From Gammaproteobacteria bacterium (GTDB taxonomy: Bacteria > Pseudomonadota > Gammaproteobacteria > SZUA-140): 6,717 bases of DNA. The translations under genes were made by a program, and so were the position numbers. The DNA is taken from NCBI GenBank assembly GCA_003230195.1, contig QIHH01000106.1:1-6717 (forward strand), in the 5' to 3' direction. Position 1 is the first letter of the stretch. Each line of letters starts with the position of its first letter. Positions 1-5,161 of the stretch are shown piece by piece. Under the pieces are notes generated by a model that was not told the origin of the DNA, ran no database searches, and saw only the letters and a list, made by a program, of their open reading frames with translations.

Positions 1-250
1 TGACGAAACAAACTTGCCGCCCATAATCAACAGCAACAACCAGCCTGTATTTGTTACCAGCGATATTGAAAACAACACGATTGCCTTTCAATATACTGGC
101 ACTTCTGAATTGAGCCTTAATTTTCTGAGGAGAATTCCATTTTGCCTTTAGTGCTTCTGAGTGCCATGCCTCCAAAGGTGCTTTTGCATCCAGGTATTGA
201 GGCGATGACATCCAAAACTTTCTCAGTGTGCGCTTTGCTATGACTCTCAT
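1..250 (-). CDS. higB: HigB-family mRNA interferase toxin (type II toxin-antitoxin), partial at the left window edge
   Basis: Reading the - strand from the ATG at 250 gives 83 uninterrupted residues that run off the window. The protein starts MRVIAKRTLRKFW and contains the family pattern APLEAWH (residues 24-30), KAKW (35-38), then GNRVVFNIAGNKYRLVVAVDY (56-76). This matches the HigB toxin family (RelE-like fold; Pfam HigB_toxin, from memory). Family members are about 95-105 residues, so roughly 15-20 C-terminal residues lie outside. Known role: ribosome-dependent cleavage of mRNA, neutralised by the HTH antitoxin HigA. In higBA modules the toxin gene comes first, so higA is expected just left of base 1, but it cannot be seen. 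The start is chosen because MRVIAK is the usual family N-terminus and a GGAG (256-253) lies just upstream, although only 2 nt away. Family assignment is strong. Activity and the presence of higA are inferred. Confidence 0.88.
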   Translation of the reverse strand, partial: MRVIAKRTLRKFWMSSPQYLDAKAPLEAWHSEALKAKWNSPQKIKAQFRSASILKGNRVVFNIAGNKYRLVVAVDYGRQVCFV

Positions 251-253
251 AGC
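237..253. promoter_or_regulatory. Perfect 7-3-7 palindrome over the higB start codon (candidate HigA operator)
   Basis: GCTATGA (237-243) and TCATAGC (247-253) are perfect inverted repeats separated by CTC. The palindrome covers the higB initiation codon and the expected transcription start. HigA-type antitoxins autoregulate by binding palindromes at their promoters, so this is a reasonable operator candidate. It could instead be a small RNA hairpin that affects initiation. No binding data are available. Confidence 0.4.
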
Positions 254-257
254 TCCA

Positions 258-268
258 GAGTATAACTC
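258..268. promoter_or_regulatory. 4-3-4 palindrome over the higB -10 box (possible second operator half)
   Basis: GAGT (258-261), ATA, ACTC (265-268) is a perfect short inverted repeat that covers the -10 hexamer of the predicted higB promoter. It is short enough to occur by chance. It is listed because it lies 4 bp from the stronger palindrome at 237-253, and two operator sites are common in type II toxin-antitoxin promoters. Confidence 0.25.
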
Positions 269-287
269 GATACCATAACGGGATCAA
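259..287 (-). promoter_or_regulatory. Predicted sigma70-type promoter of higB(A)
   Basis: On the - strand, a -35 box TTGATC (287-282) is followed by exactly 17 bp and a -10 box TATACT (264-259). The -10 ends only 8 bases before the A of the higB ATG at 250, so transcription would begin at about 253-250, almost at the start codon. The boxes are read directly from the sequence. Promoter activity is inferred. Confidence 0.6.
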
Positions 288-343
288 TGATTTTTGAATC
301 CCCTTCCGGATAGAAACAGCCCTCACGAACCATTCGCCCCAAT

Positions 344-376
344 GAACCGTACGTGCCCAATTCAGGCATACGGTTC
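344..376. repeat. Imperfect 12-bp inverted repeat (stem-loop) between higB and the transposase remnant
   Basis: GAACCGTA (344-351) plus TGCC (354-357) pairs with GGCA (365-368) plus TACGGTTC (369-376), with CG (352-353) bulged and a 7-nt loop. Read on the - strand, the GAACCGTATGCC ... GGCACGTACGGTTC layout recalls stems seen in bacterial group II intron RNAs. That likeness is from memory, and no reverse-transcriptase reading frame is present here. The hairpin also overlaps the GTG (353) that opens the transposase reading frame, which argues that this frame start is not natural. Confidence 0.55.
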
Positions 377-1015
377 TACGGTAATCAAAGCACTCAACAC
401 ACCGGTGGTGTTGCCGTGACGCGCCCCAATCAGGTGTGGAGCACCGATATCACCTATATTCGACTGGCGCATGGCTTTGCCTACCTGGTCGCCATCATCG
501 ACTGGTACAGCCGCAAGGTATTGAGCTGGCGGCTCAGTAACAGTCTGGATGCCAGCTTCTGCGTAGATTGCCTGGAAGAGGCGCTGCTGCACTACGAAAG
601 ACCGGAGATCTTCAATACCGATCAGGGTGTCCAGTTCACCAGCACGGTGTTTATAGATGTGCTCAAGCGCGAGCAGATCAAAATCAGCATGGATGGTAGA
701 GGCCGGGCGCTGGACAATATCTTCGTCGAAAGGCTCTGGCGCAGTGTTAAATATGAGGATATTTATATTTACCTCAAGGGTTATGCCTGCATGGGAGAGT
801 TACTGATCGGGCTGTCGGAATACTTCACCTTCTACAACGTTGAACGCCCCCATCAGTCGCTTTCCAATCAAACCTCAATCCGAGTCTACGAAAGTGGTCA
901 AGGCGGTGGAGCAATGATTGTGGACAAGTTTAGTAAGGAGGCGTCAGCGCCAGAGGCAATGACAGAATCAGGGCAGCACCGTGCAGCTGTATGTGAAACG
1001 GAATGTACAGCTTAA
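353..1015 (+). pseudogene. IS3-family transposase OrfB, 5'-truncated (integrase core domain)
   Basis: The frame encodes 220 residues from a GTG; residues from about 20 on match the rve integrase core of IS3-family OrfB. The catalytic triad is visible: D32 in STDITYI, D90 in NTDQGVQFTS and E126 in FVERLW, with the expected 35-residue gap between D90 and E126. ERPHQSL and GGGAMIVDKF follow near the C-terminus. The first 19 or so residues (FYGNQSTQHT) do not resemble the family, and the usual N-terminal part (about 60 or more residues of the full protein) and the OrfA frame are missing. The normal product is the OrfAB frameshift fusion, so this copy is very likely inactive. A two-residue insertion (IYIY at 137-140) is also present. 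The frame diverges from higB and converges on trmO. The family call is firm, the IS name is unknown, and loss of function is inferred. Confidence 0.85.
395..413. repeat. Inverted repeat at the point where transposase homology begins
   Basis: CAACAC (395-400) and GTGTTG (408-413) flank ACCGGTG. The transposase-like sequence becomes recognisable at codon 20 (base 410), inside the right arm. The palindrome therefore sits at the apparent breakpoint between foreign flanking DNA and the IS3-family body. It may have helped form the deletion or may be coincidental. Confidence 0.35.
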
Positions 1016-1049
1016 ACTCGGGTGGTTTTTGTCTTGACTATGGGATCCA
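404..1049 (+). mobile_element. Remnant of an IS3-family insertion sequence (left part deleted)
   Basis: The element contains the OrfB core and 3' end plus a short tail to a putative right terminus. The tail GTCTTGACTATGGGATCCA (1031-1049) resembles, from memory, the right ends of IS3-family elements with TGGA..CC-type termini, and it ends in CA as the family does. No matching left repeat (TGGATCC or close) is seen between 250 and 410, and no OrfA is present. The remnant therefore appears to have lost its whole left portion. The left limit is set by loss of protein similarity, and the right limit is approximate. Confidence 0.65.
1031..1049 (+). repeat. Putative right terminal inverted repeat of the IS3-family remnant
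   Basis: The sequence lies 16 bp after the transposase stop and would read TGGATCCCATAGTCAAGAC inward, a plausible IS end beginning with TG. The call rests on position and resemblance only, because the left partner is absent and a target duplication cannot be tested. Confidence 0.4.
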
Positions 1050-1085
1050 CTTTACTTGGATTGTTTCGACTGGAGTCAAGCTTGC

Positions 1086-1799
1086 TCAGCCTTGTGCAGA
1101 AAATACAACATCGGAGACTTGCACCATTCCTTTATCTAGAACCTTAACCTTCACATCTAAATCATAAAGAAAAAATCCAAACTGTTTTTTATTGGCAAGT
1201 TTACGCACATAAACAGGACGAGGGTCGTATTGCAGAATATCTGATATCAACTGGCGCAGTTGCGGATGTTTTTTTTCAAATAAATCGACCTGTTGATTGG
1301 CCTTGTCACTAAAACTAACTTGCAATCGTTGTTCTGGTGCAAGATGCGCAAAACCGCCGTGGGCGTCTGGGATTGAATCGACATAAGGAAGGTAAGGTTT
1401 GATGTCGATCACCGGTGTCCCTTCGATCAGGTCAAGCCCTTTTATATGTAGTGTGGTTTTTCCATTGTGCGTCTCAATCCGTTCGAGTTCAACTACCGAT
1501 TGGCCCAGTTGGTTTGGCCGGTTCGGTGCGCGTGTTGCGAACACCCCCATCCGTTTTCCCTCTTTGCGTGGTGGGCGTACTGTCAGATTTGTCTTGTTGT
1601 TAAGGCTTGTGTGAAACACAAAGGTGACCCAGAGATGAGAGATATCTTCCAGTCCGGTAAATGCCTCGGCACGATTGAATGGTGGATGAAATTCAATCGT
1701 GCCGCGCGCGGCTTTTACCAGGCCTGGCTGGCGTGGGGTGCCGAAGAGCTCCTTGAAGCAGGAGTGGACGGTGCCGATAGGTTCAATGGTATGAGTCAT
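1086..1799 (-). CDS. trmO: tRNA (N6-threonylcarbamoyladenosine(37)-N6)-methyltransferase TrmO (YaeB/TsaA family)
   Basis: From ATG 1799 the product has 237 residues, close to the 235 of E. coli TrmO. TrmO uses S-adenosylmethionine to methylate N6 of t6A37 in threonine tRNAs, tuning ACY codon decoding. Visible family blocks are IEPIGTVHS (5-13), PRQPGLVK (22-29), SHLWVTFVFH (54-63), VRPPR (74-78), RMGVFATRAPNRPNQLG (83-99), the long DLIEGTPVIDIKPYLPYVD stretch (123-141) and the C-terminal DPRPVY (192-197). An in-frame ATG at 1847 would add 16 residues with no family similarity. ATG 1799 is preferred because conserved sequence begins at once after it. Neither start has a convincing Shine-Dalgarno, and a TATAAT sits just upstream of 1799. 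The gene is monocistronic here, divergent from dapF and convergent with the IS remnant. No intrinsic terminator is evident after the stop. Confidence 0.93.
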   Translation of the reverse strand: MTHTIEPIGTVHSCFKELFGTPRQPGLVKAARGTIEFHPPFNRAEAFTGLEDISHLWVTFVFHTSLNNKTNLTVRPPRKEGKRMGVFATRAPNRPNQLGQSVVELERIETHNGKTTLHIKGLDLIEGTPVIDIKPYLPYVDSIPDAHGGFAHLAPEQRLQVSFSDKANQQVDLFEKKHPQLRQLISDILQYDPRPVYVRKLANKKQFGFFLYDLDVKVKVLDKGMVQVSDVVFSAQG

Positions 1800-1805
1800 G
1801 ACTGG

Positions 1806-1811
1806 ATTATA
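1806..1811 (-). promoter_or_regulatory. Perfect -10 box (TATAAT) directly upstream of trmO
   Basis: TATAAT reads on the - strand at 1811-1806, six bases before the ATG at 1799. No good -35 is found 16-18 bp further up (the candidates match two positions or fewer), so promoter assignment rests on the -10 alone. If it is used, transcription would start at or next to the A of the start codon, giving a leaderless trmO mRNA. Confidence 0.35.
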
Positions 1812-1869
1812 AATGTTTGGCTGGAATTGAGTTAGCGTTATTGGCATTGGAGCGTGTTATGGCAAATGA

Positions 1870-1898
1870 TTTAAACAGGCTGCTCTTAAGGGTATACT
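1870..1898 (+). promoter_or_regulatory. Predicted sigma70-type promoter of the dapF operon
   Basis: TTTAAA (1870-1875, four of six matches to TTGACA), a 17-bp spacer, then TATACT (1893-1898). Transcription would start near 1905, about 25 nt before the dapF GTG. The site lies in the short divergent region between trmO and dapF and is the only good + strand promoter found upstream of the gene block. Confidence 0.5.
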
Positions 1899-1929
1899 CG
1901 GCAAAAGTATTAAAGGTGCTCGGGAAAAC

Positions 1930-2757
1930 GTGATCAAATTTAGCAAAATGCATGGGTTGGGTAACGATTTCGTGGTGATTGATGCGATCAGTCAGGAAAT
2001 TGCGTTGTCTGCGGCGCAGATTCGCTTTATTGCTGATCGTCATATTGGGGTGGGTTGTGATCAGCTATTGCTGGTGGAAGCGGCTCAATCTAAGGAAGCG
2101 GACTTCCGCTATCGCATCTTTAATGCTGATGGTGGTGAAGTGGGGCAATGTGGCAATGGTGCGCGCTGTTTTGCCCGTTATGTGCGAGAACATGATCTGA
2201 GTAAAAAGTCGCAGATAGCGGTGGAGGTCTCTGGCGGTATTATTCAGCTGATGATGGAAAATAATGGCCAGGTGACAGTCGATATGGGGCAGCCACAGTT
2301 TGCGCCAGCTGAGATCCCTTTTGTTGCTGAGGTGGAAGCGCCTCGCTATATAATTGATATTGACGATGCCGTTTACGAGATCGGTGCGGTGTCGATGGGT
2401 AATCCTCATGCGGTACTGCAAGTGGCATCGATTGATGATGCGCCGGTGGAGCGCCTTGGGGTACAGATTGAGGCGCATGTAAAATTCCCTGAGCGTGTTA
2501 ATGTGGGTTTTATGGAGGTGGTTGATCCTCGTCATATTCGTCTACGAGTGTTTGAGCGTGGTGCGGGTGAGACGCTTGCTTGCGGAACGGGTGCCTGTGC
2601 AGCGGTAGCGGTTGGCCGTCGTTGGGGGGTATTGGGAGGTGAGGTGCTGGTCGATCTGCCTAGCGGCTCGCTTTGGGTAAGATGGGCTGGTGATGAAAGT
2701 TCGGTGCGGATGACAGGTCCCGCCACCCATGTATATGAAGGACAAATTGAATTATGA
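1930..2757 (+). CDS. dapF: Diaminopimelate epimerase
   Basis: The enzyme interconverts LL- and meso-diaminopimelate in the cytoplasm. It is a cofactor-independent two-cysteine racemase step supplying lysine and peptidoglycan cross-links. The 275 residues match the family length (E. coli 274). Visible motifs are HGLGNDF (8-14), the first active-site cysteine C74 in QCGNGARC (73-80), SMGNPH (155-160), VFERGAGET (207-215) and the second cysteine C218 in ACGTGAC (217-223). Both catalytic cysteines are present, so it should be active. The start is GTG: no upstream in-frame ATG is available, the next ATG (residue 7) lies just before the HGLGNDF motif, and IKFSKMHGLGNDF is the usual N-terminus. AAGGTG (1913-1918) lies 11 nt upstream as a ribosome site. 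The gene is first in the block and overlaps the next by ATGA. No lysA or lptM-like small lipoprotein gene precedes it. Confidence 0.97.
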   Translation: MIKFSKMHGLGNDFVVIDAISQEIALSAAQIRFIADRHIGVGCDQLLLVEAAQSKEADFRYRIFNADGGEVGQCGNGARCFARYVREHDLSKKSQIAVEVSGGIIQLMMENNGQVTVDMGQPQFAPAEIPFVAEVEAPRYIIDIDDAVYEIGAVSMGNPHAVLQVASIDDAPVERLGVQIEAHVKFPERVNVGFMEVVDPRHIRLRVFERGAGETLACGTGACAAVAVGRRWGVLGGEVLVDLPSGSLWVRWAGDESSVRMTGPATHVYEGQIEL

Positions 2758-3512
2758 GTGTGCAGAAAAATCAGAATGCCGAAATTCCAGCCGTCGATGA
2801 TAAAGCGGTGGCGGATTTTCTGGCCGCTACCCCTGGGTTTTTTAATGATCGCGATGATCTGTTGGCGAAAATGGTTGTGACCCACACCACTGGCGCTTCG
2901 GTCTCGTTGATCGAGCGACAGGTGGCCATTCTGCGTGAGCAGAATGGTGACTATCAACAGCAATTGACTGAGCTGGTGGATGTGGCACGAGTGAATGATG
3001 TGTTGATGGTGAAACTGCAAAAGCTGGTGTTGACGCTGCTGGAGACCAATGAGCTGGAAGCGCTGTTAACGCTGATCCAACAGAGCCTTAAAGATGACTT
3101 TAATGCCGACGGCGTCTCCTTATGCCTGTTTGCTGATCCGGCATCGCTTTCGCTGGAGAGTGACCTGATTGGTGATCTGCAGGTGAGGTTTGTCTCTCGG
3201 GAAGACGAGCAGTTTAAAAAACTGGCAGATCTGACCAAAGGTGACGAGCCTGCCTGCGGGGTGTTAACCGATGCTGAATTGGCCTGCTTATTTGATAATG
3301 CACAGGAGAGTGGCATTCGTTCAGTTGCACAGCTGCCCTTGATGATGGGGGATAAAGGCGATAGTGCGGCTCTGTCGCTGGGTGTGCTGGCGATTGGCAG
3401 TAAAGATGCCGGGCGTTTTTGTGCCGGTGTGGGCACGGTGTTCCTTAAATACTTGGGTGCGTTGATCACACGTAAATTGCGCCCGCACCTCTCTATTGGG
3501 AATGAAGCTTAA
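2754..3512 (+). CDS. DUF484 family protein (GAF-like), function unknown
   Basis: The 252-residue product belongs to the DUF484 family (E. coli YigA is the enteric relative), found between dapF and xerC in many gammaproteobacteria. The N-terminal block AVADFLAATPGFFNDRDDLL (19-38) and TGASVSLIERQVAILREQN (46-64) is the family signature. Residues about 50-80 are likely coiled coil. Residues from about 95 to 243 look like a GAF-type sensory fold, ending in GVLAIGSKDAGRF (210-222) and an amphipathic helix. No catalytic motif, signal peptide or membrane segment is visible. Its ATG overlaps the dapF stop (ATGA), with AAGGA at 2738-2742 as ribosome site, so translation is probably coupled. Position next to xerC is conserved, but a role in recombination has not, to my knowledge, been shown. 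It is most likely a cytosolic regulatory or ligand-binding protein; this is inference. Confidence 0.93.
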   Translation: MSVQKNQNAEIPAVDDKAVADFLAATPGFFNDRDDLLAKMVVTHTTGASVSLIERQVAILREQNGDYQQQLTELVDVARVNDVLMVKLQKLVLTLLETNELEALLTLIQQSLKDDFNADGVSLCLFADPASLSLESDLIGDLQVRFVSREDEQFKKLADLTKGDEPACGVLTDAELACLFDNAQESGIRSVAQLPLMMGDKGDSAALSLGVLAIGSKDAGRFCAGVGTVFLKYLGALITRKLRPHLSIGNEA

Positions 3513-3522
3513 CGTTCTCCTA

Positions 3523-4470
3523 ATGACCGATAAGGTTGCAGATCAAAAGGCCTACCCCTTATTTGATGGGGGTGAGGCCTTTTTTGATTATCTACAAAAT
3601 GAACGCCGCCTTTCACGGCTGACGTTGGAAAGCTACCGCCGTGACCTACAAAAGGTGGTCTGTTATTGCCACGAGCACGAAATCGATAGTTGGCAGCGGC
3701 TAGATGTACATCACGTGCGTGGGGTGGTGGCGCAGTTGCACCGCCGTGGGCTTGGTGGACGCAGTTTGCAGCGCCTGCTCTGTGCACTGCGTACGCTCTT
3801 TAATTATCTATTGCGAGAAGAGGTGGTGAAAAATAACCCGGTGCTGGGGGTGAGTGCGCCAAAAACAGCACGGAAGCTGCCGAAGACGCTGGATGTTGAT
3901 CAGGTGAATCAGCTACTGAATGTCGATGACAATGACCCGCTGGCGCTGCGTGATCGCACCATGATGGAGTTGATCTATTCGTCGGGCTTGCGATTGGCGG
4001 AGCTGGCAGGGTTAAATATTAACGATATCGACCGGCGCGATGCGGTAGTGCGCATCACCGGTAAGGGCAGTAAAACCCGTATTGTGCCGGTTGGTCGATA
4101 TGCGCTGGCAGCGCTGGATCAATGGCTGCAATGTCGTGCTGGGTGGGTTGATATTGATAATCCGGCACTTTTTGTGGGTAAAAAGGGCCGTCGGCTGGGG
4201 CATCGTGCGATTCAGCTGCGCTTGCGCGAGTGGGCGATACAGCGTGGTTTGCCCGAGGCGCTACACCCTCATATGTTACGCCATAGTTTTGCCAGCCACA
4301 TGCTGGAATCGAGTGGAGACCTGCGTGCGGTGCAGGAACTGCTCGGTCATGCGGATATCAGCACGACGCAGATCTATACCCATCTCGATTTTCAACATCT
4401 CGCTAGGGTTTACGACAAGGCGCACCCACGGGCAAAAAAACGCCGCTCCTCGAACTCAGGTAAAGAATAA
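3523..4470 (+). CDS. xerC: Tyrosine recombinase XerC
   Basis: XerC acts with XerD at the dif site to resolve chromosome dimers at division. From ATG 3523 the product has 315 residues (E. coli 298). The N-terminal SAM-like core-binding domain includes AFFDYLQNERRLSRLTLESY (starting near residue 19). The catalytic domain shows R157 (SGLRLAEL), K181 (GKGSK), H250 and R253 (HPHMLRH), H276 (LGHADIS) and the nucleophile Y285 (TQIYTH). All six active-site residues are present, in the spacing of E. coli XerC. The basic C-terminal tail AKKRRSSNSGKE is longer than usual. The start is uncertain: in-frame TTG 3496 and ATG 3502 overlap the DUF484 end, and none of the three has a clear Shine-Dalgarno. ATG 3523, 10 nt after the DUF484 stop, gives the most family-like MTD start. 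A terminator-shaped hairpin lies in codons 8-21. Confidence 0.95.
   Translation: MTDKVADQKAYPLFDGGEAFFDYLQNERRLSRLTLESYRRDLQKVVCYCHEHEIDSWQRLDVHHVRGVVAQLHRRGLGGRSLQRLLCALRTLFNYLLREEVVKNNPVLGVSAPKTARKLPKTLDVDQVNQLLNVDDNDPLALRDRTMMELIYSSGLRLAELAGLNINDIDRRDAVVRITGKGSKTRIVPVGRYALAALDQWLQCRAGWVDIDNPALFVGKKGRRLGHRAIQLRLREWAIQRGLPEALHPHMLRHSFASHMLESSGDLRAVQELLGHADISTTQIYTHLDFQHLARVYDKAHPRAKKRRSSNSGKE
3545..3585 (+). terminator. Intrinsic-terminator-like hairpin inside the 5' end of xerC
   Basis: AAAAGGCCT (3545-3553) pairs with AGGCCTTTT (3575-3583). A3554 can pair T3573 around a bulged G3574, and CCCC (3555-3558) pairs GGGG (3569-3572). This closes a loop of about 10 nt. The stem is followed by T3580-T3585, so the whole has the A-tract, GC-rich stem, U-tract shape of a rho-independent terminator. 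It lies wholly within xerC codons 8-21, so it cannot be a normal operon end. It may act as an attenuator held open by translation, or it may be a by-product of the codons. Structure is seen; function is inferred. Confidence 0.5.
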
Positions 4471-4502
4471 ATGTCAGTTTTCTCGCTGGATCAGGGATGG
4501 TG

Positions 4503-4508
4503 TACAAT
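4503..4508 (+). promoter_or_regulatory. Weak candidate -10 box upstream of hslV
   Basis: TACAAT lies 60 bp before the hslV start, in the 98-bp gap after xerC. The best -35 at 17 bp spacing is TTCTCG (4480-4485), only three of six matches. No sigma32-like CTTGAAA with a CCCCAT partner was seen in the gap. hslVU may rely on this weak promoter or on read-through from upstream. Confidence 0.2.
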
Positions 4509-4554
4509 CTCAGGTTCAAATTCTTCGTGGTTGGTCACGGGAAGCGTAATTTTT

Positions 4555-4559
4555 GGGAG
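4555..4559 (+). promoter_or_regulatory. Shine-Dalgarno site that fixes the hslV TTG start
   Basis: GGGAG lies 9 nt before TTG 4569. No comparable site precedes the upstream in-frame start at 4497, whose extra 24 residues have no resemblance to HslV. This supports initiation at the TTG. Confidence 0.7.
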
Positions 4560-4568
4560 TTTTTAGTT

Positions 4569-5111
4569 TTGGAGCAATTTCGCGGAACCACTATTTTATC
4601 GGTGCGTCGTAACGGCAAGGTTGTTGTCGGTGGTGATGGTCAGGTGTCGATGGGCAATACGGTGATGAAGGGTAATGCGCGTAAGGTGCGTCGTCTCTAT
4701 GATGGTCGTGTGATTGCTGGTTTTGCCGGTGGTACAGCCGATGCCTTCACCCTGTTCGAACGCTTTGAAGCGAAGCTGGAAAAACATTCCGGCAATTTAA
4801 CGCGCTCTGCGGTGGAGCTGGCGAAGGACTGGCGTACTGATCGTATGCTGCGCCGTCTTGAAGCACTGCTGGTGGTGGTGGACAAAGAGACCTCGCTGAT
4901 CATTACTGGTAATGGTGATGTGATCGAGCCTGAAAACAGCTTGATGGCGATTGGTTCTGGTGGGCCATTCGCACAGGCGGCGGCACGTGCCCTGCTGGAA
5001 AACAGTGAGCATGATGCGCGCACCATTGTTGAAAAAGGATTGGGGATTGCGGCAGATATCTGTGTTTTTACCAATAGCAATCTCACCATTGAAGAACTGG
5101 ATGCTGACTAG
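4569..5111 (+). CDS. hslV: ATP-dependent protease proteolytic subunit HslV (ClpQ)
   Basis: HslV forms the double-hexamer peptidase chamber of the HslUV protease, degrading unfolded and regulatory proteins in the cytoplasm. From TTG 4569 the product has 180 residues starting (M)EQFRG followed by TTILSVRRNG. The N-terminal nucleophile of this family is the Thr of TTILS, residue 7 here, so a six-residue leader should be removed autocatalytically. Counting from that Thr, the mature 174 residues carry D17 (GGDGQV), K33 (NARKVRR), G45 (IAGFAGGT) and S124 (AIGSGG). These match the known active-site and structural positions of E. coli HslV (175 residues mature). The GGGAG ribosome site 9 nt upstream supports the TTG. 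A longer frame from an upstream start at 4497 exists, but its extension is unlike the family. hslU follows after 50 bp. Confidence 0.96.
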   Translation: MEQFRGTTILSVRRNGKVVVGGDGQVSMGNTVMKGNARKVRRLYDGRVIAGFAGGTADAFTLFERFEAKLEKHSGNLTRSAVELAKDWRTDRMLRRLEALLVVVDKETSLIITGNGDVIEPENSLMAIGSGGPFAQAAARALLENSEHDARTIVEKGLGIAADICVFTNSNLTIEELDAD

Positions 5112-5161
5112 TCATTTGACAGGTCACATCACAATTAAATTACTAGCGAGAGTAGAAAACG

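Noticed and set aside
117..326. - strand open frame of 69 residues overlapping higB
   Set aside because: It shares DNA with the well-supported HigB frame, has no recognisable family and starts upstream of the higB promoter. It is a frame shadow.
1033..1080. Inverted repeat CTTGACT (1033-1039) / AGTCAAG (1074-1080) around the IS end
   Set aside because: The arms are only 7 bp, separated by 34 bp, with no T run. It is not a convincing terminator for trmO or a second IS end.
1399..1835. + strand open frames opposite trmO (71, 62 and 122 residues)
   Set aside because: They lie antisense to a clearly conserved gene and show no family features.
4495..4546. Possible tRNA 3' end, because of GGTTCAAATTC
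   Set aside because: The T-loop-like string lacks a pairing T-stem, there is no acceptor or anticodon arm and no CCA in place.
4523..4554. Possible terminator after xerC (CTTCGTG/CACGGGAAG then AATTTTT)
   Set aside because: The stem has only 7 pairs with a two-base bulge, the T run begins several bases after it, and the hslV ribosome site follows at once. The structure is too weak to call.
4497..4568. 24-residue N-terminal extension of HslV from an upstream start
   Set aside because: The extension has no HslV similarity or ribosome site, while the TTG at 4569 has GGGAG 9 nt upstream and the expected EQFRG-TTILS sequence.
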